A DNA stretch of 57,213 nt from Acetobacteraceae bacterium (GCA_030041255.1 JASHOF010000084.1:1-57213); one strand, 5' to 3'. Positions 18,338-28,932 are shown, numbered from the stretch's first letter. Notes: generated by a model from the sequence alone, not told the origin. Translations and numbers: made by a program.

Positions 18338-18363
18338 TGATACTTCATGATACGTCATGATAG
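18338..18363 (+). promoter_or_regulatory. three 10-bp-phased repeats, likely antitoxin operator
   Basis: TGATAC at 18338, TGATAC at 18348 and TGATAG at 18358 repeat exactly every 10 bases, placing them on one face of the helix. ATGA(TACG)TCAT within them also makes an inverted repeat. The block ends 28 bases before the antitoxin start. Ribbon-helix-helix antitoxins are known to bind such short phased repeats and repress their own operon. Confidence 0.6.
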
Positions 18364-18391
18364 GTTGAACGAGGAGCAGCGGAGGTGAGCC

Positions 18392-18622
18392 ATGGGATCT
18401 CGAGCCCGGGAGAAATTCGCAACTCAGGTGAATTCGGAGATTCTGTCCGCTCTCCGCCGCATCGCTGCAAGCGAGGGGCGGCAGATTCAGGCGCTGATCG
18501 ACGAAGCGCTGGCCGATCTGATTGAAAAGCGAAAGCAGGGGAAGCCCCGCGCCAGTGTCATGGCCGCCTATCAGGTGAGCCATGACAAATTCGGGACGCT
18601 TTACAAGAAGCTGGCTGAATGA
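18392..18622 (+). CDS. ribbon-helix-helix antitoxin of a Doc toxin-antitoxin pair
   Basis: A 76-residue protein. The first 45 residues, KFATQVNSEILSALRRIAAS followed by EGRQIQALIDEALADLIEK, fit a ribbon-helix-helix DNA-binding fold: a beta strand and then two helices. The C-terminal tail ending VSHDKFGTLYKKLAE would be the toxin-neutralising segment. The toxin start overlaps its stop by 4 bases (ATGA), a typical coupling that keeps antitoxin in excess. Confidence 0.8.
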   Translation: MGSRAREKFATQVNSEILSALRRIAASEGRQIQALIDEALADLIEKRKQGKPRASVMAAYQVSHDKFGTLYKKLAE

Positions 18623-19074
18623 CGGACTATCTGACCGTTGTCGAGGTCCTCGCCATTCATGACGACCAGATCGATCGCTACGGCGGCGCGGCCGGGGTGC
18701 GGGATCGCGGCCTTCTGGAATCCGCCCTGTACCGGCCGCAGACGGGATATTACGCCGATCTGATCGAGGAAGCCGCTGCGCTGTGGGAAAGCCTGGCGCA
18801 AAACCATCCCTTCTTCGACGGCAACAAGCGCACGGCCTTTGCTGTCACCTATACTTTTCTCGCCATCAATGGCGCACGCATCACGGCAGAAGCTGACGCA
18901 ACCCTTGCCTTCATCATCGGCCTTCACGAGGCCGGCGCCTTCGAGTTCGGGCGATTGGCTGACTGGCTCCGCGCCAACGTGGTGCTCACATCTGCGGGCT
19001 TCGTCTTTGACGAAGGAGCCGCCGGCGGCGAAAATCCCGCGGAAAGAATCGGCTCGAGAATCGCACGCTCGTGA
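18619..19074 (+). CDS. doc: Fic/Doc-family toxin (death on curing)
   Basis: A 151-residue Doc-like protein. The Fic motif is HPFFDGNKRT at residues 63-72, with the catalytic His63 and the phosphate-binding loop. Its GNKR ending is of the Doc kinase-like type rather than the HPFxxGNGR AMP-transferase type. Doc of phage P1 phosphorylates elongation factor Tu and stops translation; the same activity is likely but not shown. RDRGLLESALYRPQ is the conserved N-terminal helix. The C-terminal 25 residues, rich in Gly and Glu, extend past the usual fold. Confidence 0.87.
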   Translation: MTDYLTVVEVLAIHDDQIDRYGGAAGVRDRGLLESALYRPQTGYYADLIEEAAALWESLAQNHPFFDGNKRTAFAVTYTFLAINGARITAEADATLAFIIGLHEAGAFEFGRLADWLRANVVLTSAGFVFDEGAAGGENPAERIGSRIARS

Positions 19075-19283
19075 TCCGTGTGATCGTGCCCGTTGCTGAG
19101 CCTCGGACGGTCATGCCCAAGCCCGGGTGACAGGATTGCACATGTGCCAGCCCGTCCCATTCGACCTCGACACCCGGTTGGATTCACCGTTCATCCGAGG
19201 AGCCAATTCCGAGGCCGGCTCGTTCCGCTTCAGTTCCAGAATGGCCTCTCACGATCCGACTGCACGAGAACCGGAGAACCCGC

Positions 19284-20423
19284 ATGCCCGAATCGGCCAT
19301 CGATCTGCTCGCCCAACTGGTCAGGATTCCATCCGTCAATCCGGACCTCGTGCCGGGCAGCGCGGGCGAGGCCGCGATCGCCGATTTCTGCCAGGCTTGG
19401 CTTGCCGCGCGTGGCTTCGAGGTGCATCGGCTGGAAGCGCGGCCGGGCAGGCCGAGCATCGTCGGCATCGCGCGCGGCACCGGCGGCGGCCGATCGCTGA
19501 TGCTGAACGGCCATTACGATACCGTCACACTCGCCACCTACGAAGGCGATCCTCTCTCGGCCGAGCGCCGCAACGGCAGGCTCTACGGGCGCGGCGCATA
19601 CGACATGAAATCGGGCGTGGCAGCGATGATGGTCGCAGCGGTCCGCAGCAAACGGGCAAAACTCGCCGGAGATCTGCTGGTGGCCTGCGTTGCAGACGAG
19701 GAGCATGCCTCGTTCGGCACGGAGGAAGTTGCCCGACGTTTTCGCGCCGATGCCGCCATCGTCACCGAGCCGAGCCACCTGGAACTGACCGTCGCGCACA
19801 AGGGCTTTGCGTGGTTCGAGGTCGTGGTGGAAGGGAAAGCCGCGCATGGATCGCGCCCGGACCTCGGCGTGGATGCCATCACGAAGGCCGGAGAATTCCT
19901 GGTCGCGCTGGGAGAATGGGACCGCCGGCTGCGCGCAAGCCCGACGCACCCGCGGCTAGGCGCTGGCTCGGTGCACGCCTCGCTGATCAAGGGCGGCCAG
20001 GAACTTTCGAGCTATCCCGCCGAATGTCGCATCCATCTCGAGCGCCGCACCGTGCCGGGCGAAACGGGGGCGAGCGTCATCGCCGAGTTGCAAGCGATCG
20101 TCGATGGAATTGCGGCGCGGGACCAAAACTTCCGCGCGGAAATCCTGCCCGGCCTCGTTCGTTCGCCGTTCGAAATCGGTGAGGACGCGCCCGTGGTGCA
20201 GGCGTTGCGGGCCGCAGCGACGGCCAGGCTGGGCAAGGCGCCTGCGTTGCGGGCCGAGCCGTTCTGGACGGATTGCGCCATTCTCGCCGGCGCCGGCATT
20301 CCGGCGGTGATGTTCGGCGCCGACGGCGAGGGCGCGCATGCGGCCGAGGAGTGGGCGGACGAGGCGAGCGTCGAGGCGCTGGCCGACATCCTGACCGATA
20401 CGGCAGCGTCGTTCTGCGGGTGA
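19284..20423 (+). CDS. M20-family deacylase (ArgE/DapE type)
   Basis: A 379-residue zinc amidohydrolase that removes an acyl group or cleaves a peptide. The metal and catalytic set is in place: His77 in GHYDTV, Asp107 in GAYDMKSG, Glu139-Glu140 in VADEEHASFG, and a C-terminal His in GEGAHAAEEW. A dimerisation domain (about 170-285) interrupts the catalytic one. The 209-base gap before it shows no recognisable signal, so it probably has its own promoter. The natural substrate could be acetylornithine, succinyl-diaminopimelate or another N-acyl compound; the sequence does not decide. Confidence 0.85.
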   Translation: MPESAIDLLAQLVRIPSVNPDLVPGSAGEAAIADFCQAWLAARGFEVHRLEARPGRPSIVGIARGTGGGRSLMLNGHYDTVTLATYEGDPLSAERRNGRLYGRGAYDMKSGVAAMMVAAVRSKRAKLAGDLLVACVADEEHASFGTEEVARRFRADAAIVTEPSHLELTVAHKGFAWFEVVVEGKAAHGSRPDLGVDAITKAGEFLVALGEWDRRLRASPTHPRLGAGSVHASLIKGGQELSSYPAECRIHLERRTVPGETGASVIAELQAIVDGIAARDQNFRAEILPGLVRSPFEIGEDAPVVQALRAAATARLGKAPALRAEPFWTDCAILAGAGIPAVMFGADGEGAHAAEEWADEASVEALADILTDTAASFCG

Positions 20424-20438
20424 GGGGATCGCCCCGCT

Positions 20439-21242
20439 TCAGCCGGCGAGGCGCCGGCCCGCGGCCGATAAATGCGCAGTATCGTGTTCTGCCGGCTCCA
20501 GCAGCGCCGGCACCATGGCCTCGACATCCGCGCCGGCCTGCGAGGCGGGATGGCGCGTGAGCAGCAGGCATTGGCGGCGGATCGCCTCGCGCACCCGTTC
20601 GTCGCGGCGCACGACGCCCGCGAGGGGCGGCTGGATGCCGAGGAAGTTGCGGCATGCACGAACGAGGGTCGCGTAGGTCCGTTCGCCGGCGCCACGCGAG
20701 GGCGCTTGGTTGACGACGACGCGCGCATCGGCGGTGCCCCGGTCGGCGGCATTGAGCTTGAGGACGGCATAGGCGTCCGTGAGACTGCCGGGCTCGTCGG
20801 TGGCGAGAACGAGCAGGGTATCCGCGGCTCCCGCCATCCGGCGCGTGCTGCGATCGAGCCCGGCGCCGAGATCGAGAAGAAGGATGTCGTAACGTTCCCC
20901 GAGCCCGATCAACCCGGCCAGCAGCCGCTCGAAAATGGCCGGCGGCAGCGCCGCCAGCGCGCCTGAGCCGGAGCGGCCGGGCAGGATCTCGAACCCGCCC
21001 GGAGGATAGGGGCGCGCCACCTCGGCAAGCCGCATCGACCCCGAAACGACGGCGGAGAGATCCGCCGCCGGCAGCAGGCCGAGCTGGATATCGACATTGG
21101 CGAGGCCGAGATCGCCGTCGAACAGCAGGATGCGCTTCCCGGCACGGGCCAGCGCGTGAGCCAGCGTAATGGCAAACCAGGTCTTCCCGACGCCGCCCTT
21201 GCCGGAGGCGATGGCGATCAGGCGGGCGTGGCCAGGACTCAT
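20439..21242 (-). CDS. flhG: flagellar number/placement ATPase FlhG (FleN, MinD-like)
   Basis: A 267-residue MinD/ParA-family ATPase that sets flagellar number by acting on FlhF. IASGKGGVGKTWFAI is the deviant Walker A, DGDLGLANVDIQLGLL the switch I region, and DILLLDLGAGLD the Walker B. The ATG at 21242 overlaps the natural flhF stop as ATGA. Because flhF carries an extra base upstream, this frame is now open through into flhF. FlhG can be made separately from its own start or as part of a 564-residue FlhF-FlhG fusion. Confidence 0.88.
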   Translation of the reverse strand: MSPGHARLIAIASGKGGVGKTWFAITLAHALARAGKRILLFDGDLGLANVDIQLGLLPAADLSAVVSGSMRLAEVARPYPPGGFEILPGRSGSGALAALPPAIFERLLAGLIGLGERYDILLLDLGAGLDRSTRRMAGAADTLLVLATDEPGSLTDAYAVLKLNAADRGTADARVVVNQAPSRGAGERTYATLVRACRNFLGIQPPLAGVVRRDERVREAIRRQCLLLTRHPASQAGADVEAMVPALLEPAEHDTAHLSAAGRRLAG

Positions 21243-22133
21243 GGGGGGAGATCTCCATTGCGGCCCGCACGCTGCAGGCGTTCGGCAAGAAAAGCCGCCG
21301 TCAGCGCGGTGAGCCCCGTCGGCCGCACCCGGCCCGATGCCGGCTTCCGTCAGGGCGAGCGGGCCTGCGTGCGCTGCCGCCAGCACGCCGCCGAGCCGGC
21401 CGACGATATCGAGGCGGGTCGGCAGCAGGAGCGAGGCGCCGATGCGCGCGAATGCCCCGGCGAGGTCCGCTGCCTCATCCGGATCGAGCCCGGCTGGCAG
21501 CACGAGCACGGTGGTGGCCCCGGCCGTGGCGGCAAGCGCGGCCAGCTCGTCCCGCTGCACCGGGTCGAAGGGATTCGTGCCAGGCGAATCGATCAGCACG
21601 CTTGCACCTGCGGCACGCTCGGCCAGCGCGCGGCCGAGCGTGAGCGGATGGCCGGCGACGATGAGCTTCAATCCGAGCAGGCGCGTGAAGGCCGCGAGCT
21701 GCTCGGTTGCGCCGGCACGCCTTGTGTCGGTGGTGACGACCGTCGGCGCGCTGCCTGCCATGACGAGCCGCGTGGCCAGGCGCGCGACGGCAAGCGTCTT
21801 ACCAGCACCCGGCGGGCCGGCAAATAAAAGCGGCTCGTTGCCCGGCGCGAGCGGCAACTCTGCAAAAGTAAGAGAGCGCCGCAGCCCCTCTTCGAGCGGC
21901 CCAACGGCCAGCAGCCGGTCGAGCGGCGCAGGAACACGATGCCAGGCGAGAGCCGCCTCCCGCCTGAAGCGCGGTTCGGGAACCTCCTCGAGCGCGGGCT
22001 CGAGGGCAGCCGAGACCTCGATGCCGCCACCGATACGCCTGCTGCCGAGGATCAATGCCTCGGCGCCGAGATCGGCGCGGATCGAGGCCATCGCCTCGGG
22101 CATGCTGGCCGCGCGATAGAGCTTCAGCCGCAT
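21239..22133 (-). pseudogene. flhF: flagellar GTPase FlhF, +1 frameshift near the C-terminus
   Basis: An SRP-type GTPase that places the polar flagellum. It starts MRLKLYRAASMPEAMASIR. The G-domain is clear: LLFAGPPGAGKTLAVARLA, TTDTRRAGATEQLAAF and VLIDSPGTNPFDP. At the C-terminus the expected GIGPGAADGLTALTAAFLAERL is broken: a GGGG run (plus-strand CCCC at 21314-21317) has one base too many. Removing one G restores that tail and a TGA overlapping the flhG start. As read, translation leaves the frame 25 codons early and continues into flhG. It may be a real mutation, an error or a tolerated fusion. At 297 residues when corrected, it is shorter than many FlhF proteins. Confidence 0.8.
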
Positions 22134-22150
22134 CGAGCGCCCATCCCCGG

Positions 22151-24243
22151 TCAGACCTGGCCTGCGGTTCGGATACGGGCGCGCGCATAAATCTCGTTCT
22201 GCACGAGCACCGGAGTGGCCGGGCGCACGCGCTCGACGACAGCGCGGACATGGAAGCGGACTGGCCCGGAGGTGGGCAGCACCGGCTGCTCGCCGGCGGA
22301 GCTGGCCGTATCGAAGGCGGCGCGGAGCTTCTGCATGAATTCGGTAAGCCGCGCCGGCTGGATGGCGAGCTGGCGGTCTTCCGGCGGGCCGGTCAGCGCC
22401 TGCGAGAACGCCTCCTCCCACTCCGAAGAAAGCCCGATCAGGGAAGATAGTCGGAGGGGGTGGTGTAGGAATCGCAAAGCTGGCGCGAGAGGCGCGTGCG
22501 CACATGCCCGACCAGCACCGGAAGCGAGCGCGCCCCGCCGACAGCCGCTTCGTGGATGCCTTCGAGTATGGTCGGAAGATCGCGGATCGAGACGCGTTCG
22601 GCGAGCAGCGCCTGCAGCACGCGCTGCACGCCGCCGACACTGACCTGGCCTGGAATGAGGTCGCCGATTAGCTTCTGCTGCTCGCGCGGCAGCTCATCCA
22701 GAAGCTTCTGCGTCTCGCTGTAGGAAAGCAGCTCCGCCATGGTCTGCTTCACGACCTCGGTCAGATGCGTGATGAGGACGCTGGGCGGATCGACCACCGT
22801 GGCACCTCGGAAGAGCGCCTCTTCCTTGCAGGTGGGTTCGATCCAGAGCGCCGGCAGGCCGAACGCGGGTTCACGGGTTGCCTCGCCGGGCACGTCCGGA
22901 ACGCCGCCCTTCGGGTCCATGGCCAGCAGCATGCTCGGCCGCAGTTCGCCGCGCCCGGCTTCGATTTCCTTGATCCGGATCACGTAGCTGTCGGGGCCGA
23001 GCTGCATGTTGTCCTGGATGCGCACCGGCGGCAGGACGAAGCCCATTTCGGCCGCGATGCTGCGGCGGAGGCTCTTGATCTGTTCGGTCAGGCGCGGTGC
23101 ATCGCCCCCGGCCAGCGCCAGGAGCCCGTAGCCGAGCTCGAGGCGGATCATGTCGATGCGCAGGGCCTCGCTGATCGGCGGCTCGGTCGGAGCGGCGGGA
23201 GCCGGCGCCGGCGTCGGCTCCCCGCTCGGCGGGGGATTGCGATGGCGGAAGAAGGCTGCCCCACCGGAAAGCCCGGCCAATGCGAGGAAGGGAAGGGCGG
23301 GCAGGCCCGGCATCAGGGCCAGCACGCCGGCCGCTCCGGCAGCCAGCGCGAGCGGCTTCGAGCTGCCGCCGAGCTGGCGGACGAGAGCGCGATCGGTCGT
23401 GCCTTCGGTACCGCCCTTGGTGATGACGATGCCGGCCGCAACCGAGACCAGCAGGGCCGGGATTTGCGAGACCAGCCCCTCTCCGACCGTGAGGCGGGTG
23501 AAAGTGTGCGCGGCATCGGCGAACGGCATGCCATGCTGGATGATGCCGATGGCGAGCCCGCCCACGATGTTGATGCCGGTGGTGATGACGGCGGCAATCG
23601 CATCCCCGCGCACGAACTTGGCCGCCCCGTCCATCGCGCCGAAGAAGCCGCTTTCCTGCTCCAGCTCCGAGCGGCGGCGGCGGGCGGTTTTCTCGTCGAT
23701 ATGGCCGGCGGAAAGCTCGGCATCGATCGCCATCTGCTTGCCGGGAATGGAATCGAGGCTGAAACGTGCCGCGACCTCGGCGATGCGGCTCGAACCCTTG
23801 GTGATGACCATGAAGTTCACCACCAGGAGGATCGAGAAGACGATCAGCCCGATCACCACGTCCCCGCCCATCAGGAATCCGCCGAACGCGGCGATCACCG
23901 CGCCGGCGTCGTCGGTGCCCTCACTGCCGTGCGAGAGAATGAGCCTTGTGGCGGCGATATCGAGCGAGAGCCGGAGCAGCGTGGTGAGCAGGAGGAGGGT
24001 CGGGAAACTCGTAAAATCGAGCGGCCGGCGGAGAAAGTGCGCGACCATCAGCACCAGCACCGAGACGGTGATGGAAAGGGCGAGGCCGAGATCGATGAGC
24101 GGGGTGGGCAGCGGCAGTATGAGGACCGCCAGCAGCGCAACGACGCCGACCGCAAGCGCGACATCCGAGCCGGGCGCGAAGCGGCGAAGCTTCTCCGGGA
24201 GGCCGGCCGGAACGAGGCCGGCAGGAAGGCTGAGGGCCGCCAT
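22151..24243 (-). pseudogene. flhA: flagellar export gate protein FlhA, -1 frameshift near the C-terminus
   Basis: The inner-membrane gate of the flagellar type III export apparatus. The N-terminal half has eight hydrophobic segments (from about residue 30) and the FHIPEP-like loop region around IAEVAARFSLDSIPGKQMAID. The cytoplasmic domain follows. The reading frame stops after TTPSDYLP at 22438, but the next frame continues with SSEWEEAFSQAL and PEDRQLAIQP, ending QNEIYARARIRTAGQV at 22151, which is the normal FlhA C-terminus. Adding one base in the run at 22441-22443 rejoins them to 697 residues, the usual length. As read, the last 95 or so residues, part of the chaperone-docking domain, are lost. 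Confidence 0.85.
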
Positions 24244-24252
24244 GCGGAGCGC

Positions 24253-25657
<1,405 letters not shown>

Positions 25658-25667
25658 CGAGGTGGGC

Positions 25668-26000
25668 TCAGCCGCCGCGCTCGGTCTTGACGATCTCGGT
25701 CATCGTCACGCCGAGCCGCGTCTCGTCGATCATGACGACCTCGCCGCGCGCCACCAGGCGGTTGTTGACGTAGATCTCGATCGCCTCGCCGAGCTTGCGA
25801 TCGAGTTCGATCACCGCCCCGCGTGCGAGCTTGAGGAGCTGGTTGACTTGCATGGTGGTCCGGCCGAGCACCGCACTGACCGTTACCGGAATGTCGTAGA
25901 CCGCCTCCAGGTCGCGTGCCGTGTGGCCGGCCGTTCCCGTGGACTGGCGCTCCGCCTGCGGCGTTTTGGCCAGCTCGTCGAGCGGCATGTCAACCGGCAT
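25668..26000 (-). CDS. fliN: flagellar motor switch protein FliN
   Basis: A C-ring component that binds the response regulator and helps set rotation direction. It is 110 residues, of which the last 80 form the SpoA-type surface: VYDIPVTVSAVLGRTTMQVN, LLKLARGAVIELDRKLGE and VNNRLVARGEVV. The sequence is intact. It is separated from fliG by only 42 bases; the fliH (flbE) gene that normally sits between them in related clusters is absent. Confidence 0.92.
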   Translation of the reverse strand: MPVDMPLDELAKTPQAERQSTGTAGHTARDLEAVYDIPVTVSAVLGRTTMQVNQLLKLARGAVIELDRKLGEAIEIYVNNRLVARGEVVMIDETRLGVTMTEIVKTERGG

Positions 26001-26042
26001 GCGTGGCCTCCTCGTTCGAAGTCAGCGGAGGGGGACAGCGGT

Positions 26043-27056
26043 TCAATAGACCATCTCCTCGTCCTTGCTGTTGCCGAGCTCGATCTCGCCTTGCTGGGCG
26101 AGCTCCTTGGCGGTGGCGACGACGGCAGCCTGTGCCTCGTCCACGCCGCGCAGGCGGACCGGCCCCAGCGCCTCGATTTCCTCGCGCAGGATTTTGCCGG
26201 CGCGTTCCGAGAGATTCTTGAAGAAAAGGATGCGCACGGCTTCCGACGCGCCCTTCAGCGCGAGCGGCAGGCGGTCCTTCGGAACCGCCCGCAACACGGC
26301 CTGGATCGCCTGCGGCGTCAGGCGCTGCAGATCGTCGAAGGTGAACATCAGCGCCTTGACCCGCTCCGCCGATTCACGGTTGCGTTCCTCGAGTGCCGTC
26401 AGGAAGCGGGACTCGGACTGGCGATCGAGGCTGTTGAAAATCTCCGCCATCACCTCGTGCGGATCCTGCCGGGTGCTGCGCGCGAGGTTGGACATGAACT
26501 CGGCGCGCAGCGTCCGCTCGACGCCCTCCAGCACGTTCTTCTGCACGCTCTCCATGCGCAACATGCGGAGCACGACCTCGATGGCGAAGGGTTCGGGCAG
26601 CAATCCAAGCACCCGTGCCGCATGCTCGGGCCGGATGCGCGAGAGCACCACGGCGACCGTCTGCGGGTATTCGTTCTTGAGATAGTTGGCGAGCACCGCC
26701 TCGTTGACGTTGCCGAGCTTGCCCCACATCGTCCGCCCGGCCGGGCCGCGGATCTCCTCCATGATCTGCCCGACACGCTCCGGTGCCATCGCCTTGCCGA
26801 GCAGGCGCTCGATCGTCTCATGGGAGCCGACGAGAGTGCTGGAGCCGCCGAGGCTTTCCGCAAACTCGTGGCAGAGCCGCTCGACGATCTCCGCAGAAAC
26901 CGGGCCCAGTGTGGCGACCGCCGCGGAGATCTCCTTGATCTCGTCGTCCTCCATCAGCCCGAAAAGCCGGGCCGACTGCTCTTCGCCGAGCGCCAGCATC
27001 AAGACCGCGGCCTTCCGCGCCCCGGTGAGCGTGCGATATTCCGTCCCCCGTTCCAT
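26043..27056 (-). CDS. fliG: flagellar motor switch protein FliG
   Basis: A C-ring protein that couples stator torque to the MS ring. It has the expected 337 residues, intact, in three armadillo-like domains. The N-terminal KAAVLMLALGEEQSARLFGLM contacts FliF. The middle and C-terminal domains follow, with the charged torque helix near MFTFDDLQRL and the downstream helices. The start ATG lies directly after the fliF stop with no gap, so translation is probably coupled. Confidence 0.95.
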   Translation of the reverse strand: MERGTEYRTLTGARKAAVLMLALGEEQSARLFGLMEDDEIKEISAAVATLGPVSAEIVERLCHEFAESLGGSSTLVGSHETIERLLGKAMAPERVGQIMEEIRGPAGRTMWGKLGNVNEAVLANYLKNEYPQTVAVVLSRIRPEHAARVLGLLPEPFAIEVVLRMLRMESVQKNVLEGVERTLRAEFMSNLARSTRQDPHEVMAEIFNSLDRQSESRFLTALEERNRESAERVKALMFTFDDLQRLTPQAIQAVLRAVPKDRLPLALKGASEAVRILFFKNLSERAGKILREEIEALGPVRLRGVDEAQAAVVATAKELAQQGEIELGNSKDEEMVY

Positions 27057-28697
27057 TCAGCCGGCTTCCTTTGCCATCCATCCGCGCACGATCGAGAGCG
27101 TCTCCTCCGGATGCTTATCGACCAGGTTGCTGACCCGGCGCACCGAAGAGACGCGAAGCTGGCCTTCGACGTTGGCGACATCGATCATGCGTTCGTCCTC
27201 GATCAGGCGAAGCGGCCCGGGCCAGGAAGATTCTGCCGGCTGTGAAGCCGCGGCGGGAAGCGCTTTCGCCCCGGGCGACGGCAACTGGGCAGCCTCGGCG
27301 GGGCCGCCGGCCACCGCACTCAGGCGGAACACCATCGGGCGGAGCACGAGCAGGAGGGCGAGCACCGCGATCACGCCGAACAGCAGCGTCTCGGCGAGCT
27401 GCATCACGTCGGCGTGGCTGAGCTGAACGCCGAGCCAGGACTTCGGCGCCGCCGGCTGGGACTCGCCCACGCCCGCGAAGCGCATGCTGGCCACCTCGAC
27501 CGTATCTCCGCGCTTGGCATCGAAGCCGATCGCGCTCTTCACCAATGCCGTGATGGCGGCAAGTTCGGCCGGCGAGCGCGGCTGCCAGGCGACCTTGCCC
27601 TTCGGATCGACGGTCTTCTTCCAGTCCACCAGCACCGCGATGCTGATGCGTTTGATGTCCGGCTGGTTGTGCGTCAGGTTGCGAACGGTGCGGCTGATTT
27701 CGTAGTTCGTGGTCTCTTCGCGCTTCTTCTCGACCGTGCCGTTAGGGGGGCCGGCGGCAGCCTGAGCGCCGGGCAGGTTGTTCTGCACGGTCACGGTGGC
27801 GGGCCCCTTGGAACTGGTGTTGCTGGTATCGATGCTCTGCTCGGAGCGCGCCACCTGCCCGTTCGGACCGTACTGTTCGGTGGTCTGGCTGATGCGGTCG
27901 AAATCCATCGCGACCGTGGCTTCGGCACGCGACTGGCCCGGGCCAAGGGTACGGTCGAGCATCGCTTCGACTGCGTGCGAGAGGCGCATCGCGGCCGACT
28001 GCTCGACAGCATCGGCACTCTTGGCGCCGCCGATATCGCTGAGCGGTGCGCCGGCGCGGGCCAGAAGTTCGCCACGGCTGTCCACGATCGCGATCTGGTC
28101 GGGCTTGAGACCGGGCACGGCAGCCGCAACCAGGTTGAGGATCGCCTGCACGCCCTCGCGATCGAGCGTTGCGGCACCCTGCATGGTGAGCAGGATGCTC
28201 GCCCGCGCCGGCTGCTCTTCCTGGGCAAACGGCGCACGGTTCGGCAGCACGAGATTGACGCGCACCGCCCGCACACCCTCGATGGCGGCGATCGTCCGCT
28301 CCAGTTCACCCTCCAGGGCACGGGTCTCGTCGATGGTCTCGACGAACTGGCTGGTGGTCAGGCTGTTCAGGTGGTCGATGATCTCGTAGCCGACGGAGCC
28401 GCTGTTCGGCAGGCCCTTGGCGGCGAGCGGCACGCGCACGTGCGGCACCTCGTCGGCCCCGACATAGATGGCGTGGCCGTCATCACCGAGGCGGTAGGGG
28501 ATGTGCTGGGCGGAAAGCTGCTCTGTCATCCGGGCCGCGTCGGAGAGGCTGAGATCGCCGTACAGCAGCGCCGTCGGGCGGCTGCCGCCGCTCACTGCCA
28601 GGAGGGCGAAGAGCGCGAGCATGCCGACACCGACGGCGCCGAGCGCGACAAGCCGCACGGTGCCGAGAGCCCTGAGCCCGGCGATGAGCGCTTTCAT
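27057..28697 (-). CDS. fliF: flagellar MS-ring protein FliF
   Basis: Forms the MS ring in the inner membrane, the base of the flagellum. It has 546 residues: an N-terminal membrane segment (about 15-38, VALGAVGVGMLALFALLAV), a YscJ-like ring-building motif domain (to about 200), the ring-forming C domain with its TVRNLTHNQPDIKRISIAV region, a second membrane segment (VMQLAETLLFGVIAVLALLLVL), and a cytoplasmic tail that binds FliG. It is the first gene of the minus-strand flagellar cluster. Its upstream region holds the hairpin at 28810-28830 and a family 2 repeat. No clear sigma-54 promoter is seen there. Confidence 0.95.
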   Translation of the reverse strand: MKALIAGLRALGTVRLVALGAVGVGMLALFALLAVSGGSRPTALLYGDLSLSDAARMTEQLSAQHIPYRLGDDGHAIYVGADEVPHVRVPLAAKGLPNSGSVGYEIIDHLNSLTTSQFVETIDETRALEGELERTIAAIEGVRAVRVNLVLPNRAPFAQEEQPARASILLTMQGAATLDREGVQAILNLVAAAVPGLKPDQIAIVDSRGELLARAGAPLSDIGGAKSADAVEQSAAMRLSHAVEAMLDRTLGPGQSRAEATVAMDFDRISQTTEQYGPNGQVARSEQSIDTSNTSSKGPATVTVQNNLPGAQAAAGPPNGTVEKKREETTNYEISRTVRNLTHNQPDIKRISIAVLVDWKKTVDPKGKVAWQPRSPAELAAITALVKSAIGFDAKRGDTVEVASMRFAGVGESQPAAPKSWLGVQLSHADVMQLAETLLFGVIAVLALLLVLRPMVFRLSAVAGGPAEAAQLPSPGAKALPAAASQPAESSWPGPLRLIEDERMIDVANVEGQLRVSSVRRVSNLVDKHPEETLSIVRGWMAKEAG

Positions 28698-28809
28698 CGC
28701 GCCGACCCCTTTTGGAATCCGCTGGGCTGGAACCCGCCTGCGCGCATCGTACCCCCGGCCCTGATGCCGCGCTGCAAGGGCGCGAGGGTGTGATTACTGT
28801 CGGGTAAAT

Positions 28810-28830
28810 GCCCGGCAGGAAATGCCGGGC
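28810..28830. repeat. perfect 8-bp hairpin next to a dispersed repeat
   Basis: GCCCGGCA and TGCCGGGC pair perfectly around GGAAA. It lies downstream of the amidotransferase gene and upstream of fliF (both minus strand), immediately beside the family 2 repeat at 28833. There is no T-run, so a terminator role for the amidotransferase gene is possible but unproven. Confidence 0.45.
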
Positions 28831-28832
28831 TC

Positions 28833-28882
28833 AGCCCGCGATCGCCCGCGGCGGAATCGTCGGAGGGCGTAAATCGCGGGCT
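28833..28882 (+). repeat. dispersed hairpin repeat, family 2, copy A
   Basis: A 50-base element whose ends AGCCCGCGAT and ATCGCGGGCT pair perfectly, with a second inner pairing CGCCC/GGGCG. It matches 46 of 50 bases of copy B at 40741-40790. It lies in the gap between fliF and the amidotransferase gene. The GC-rich palindromic form recalls REP elements. Confidence 0.7.
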
Positions 28883-28932
28883 CGAATAAACCGCGAGACC
28901 CGTGTCGGCTGCACAGCCAGCCCGCCACGGAT

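Noticed and set aside
28698-28800. A sigma-54 promoter upstream of fliF
   Set aside because: A TTGCA-like -12 element occurs on the minus strand, but no GG lies at the required 10-base spacing.
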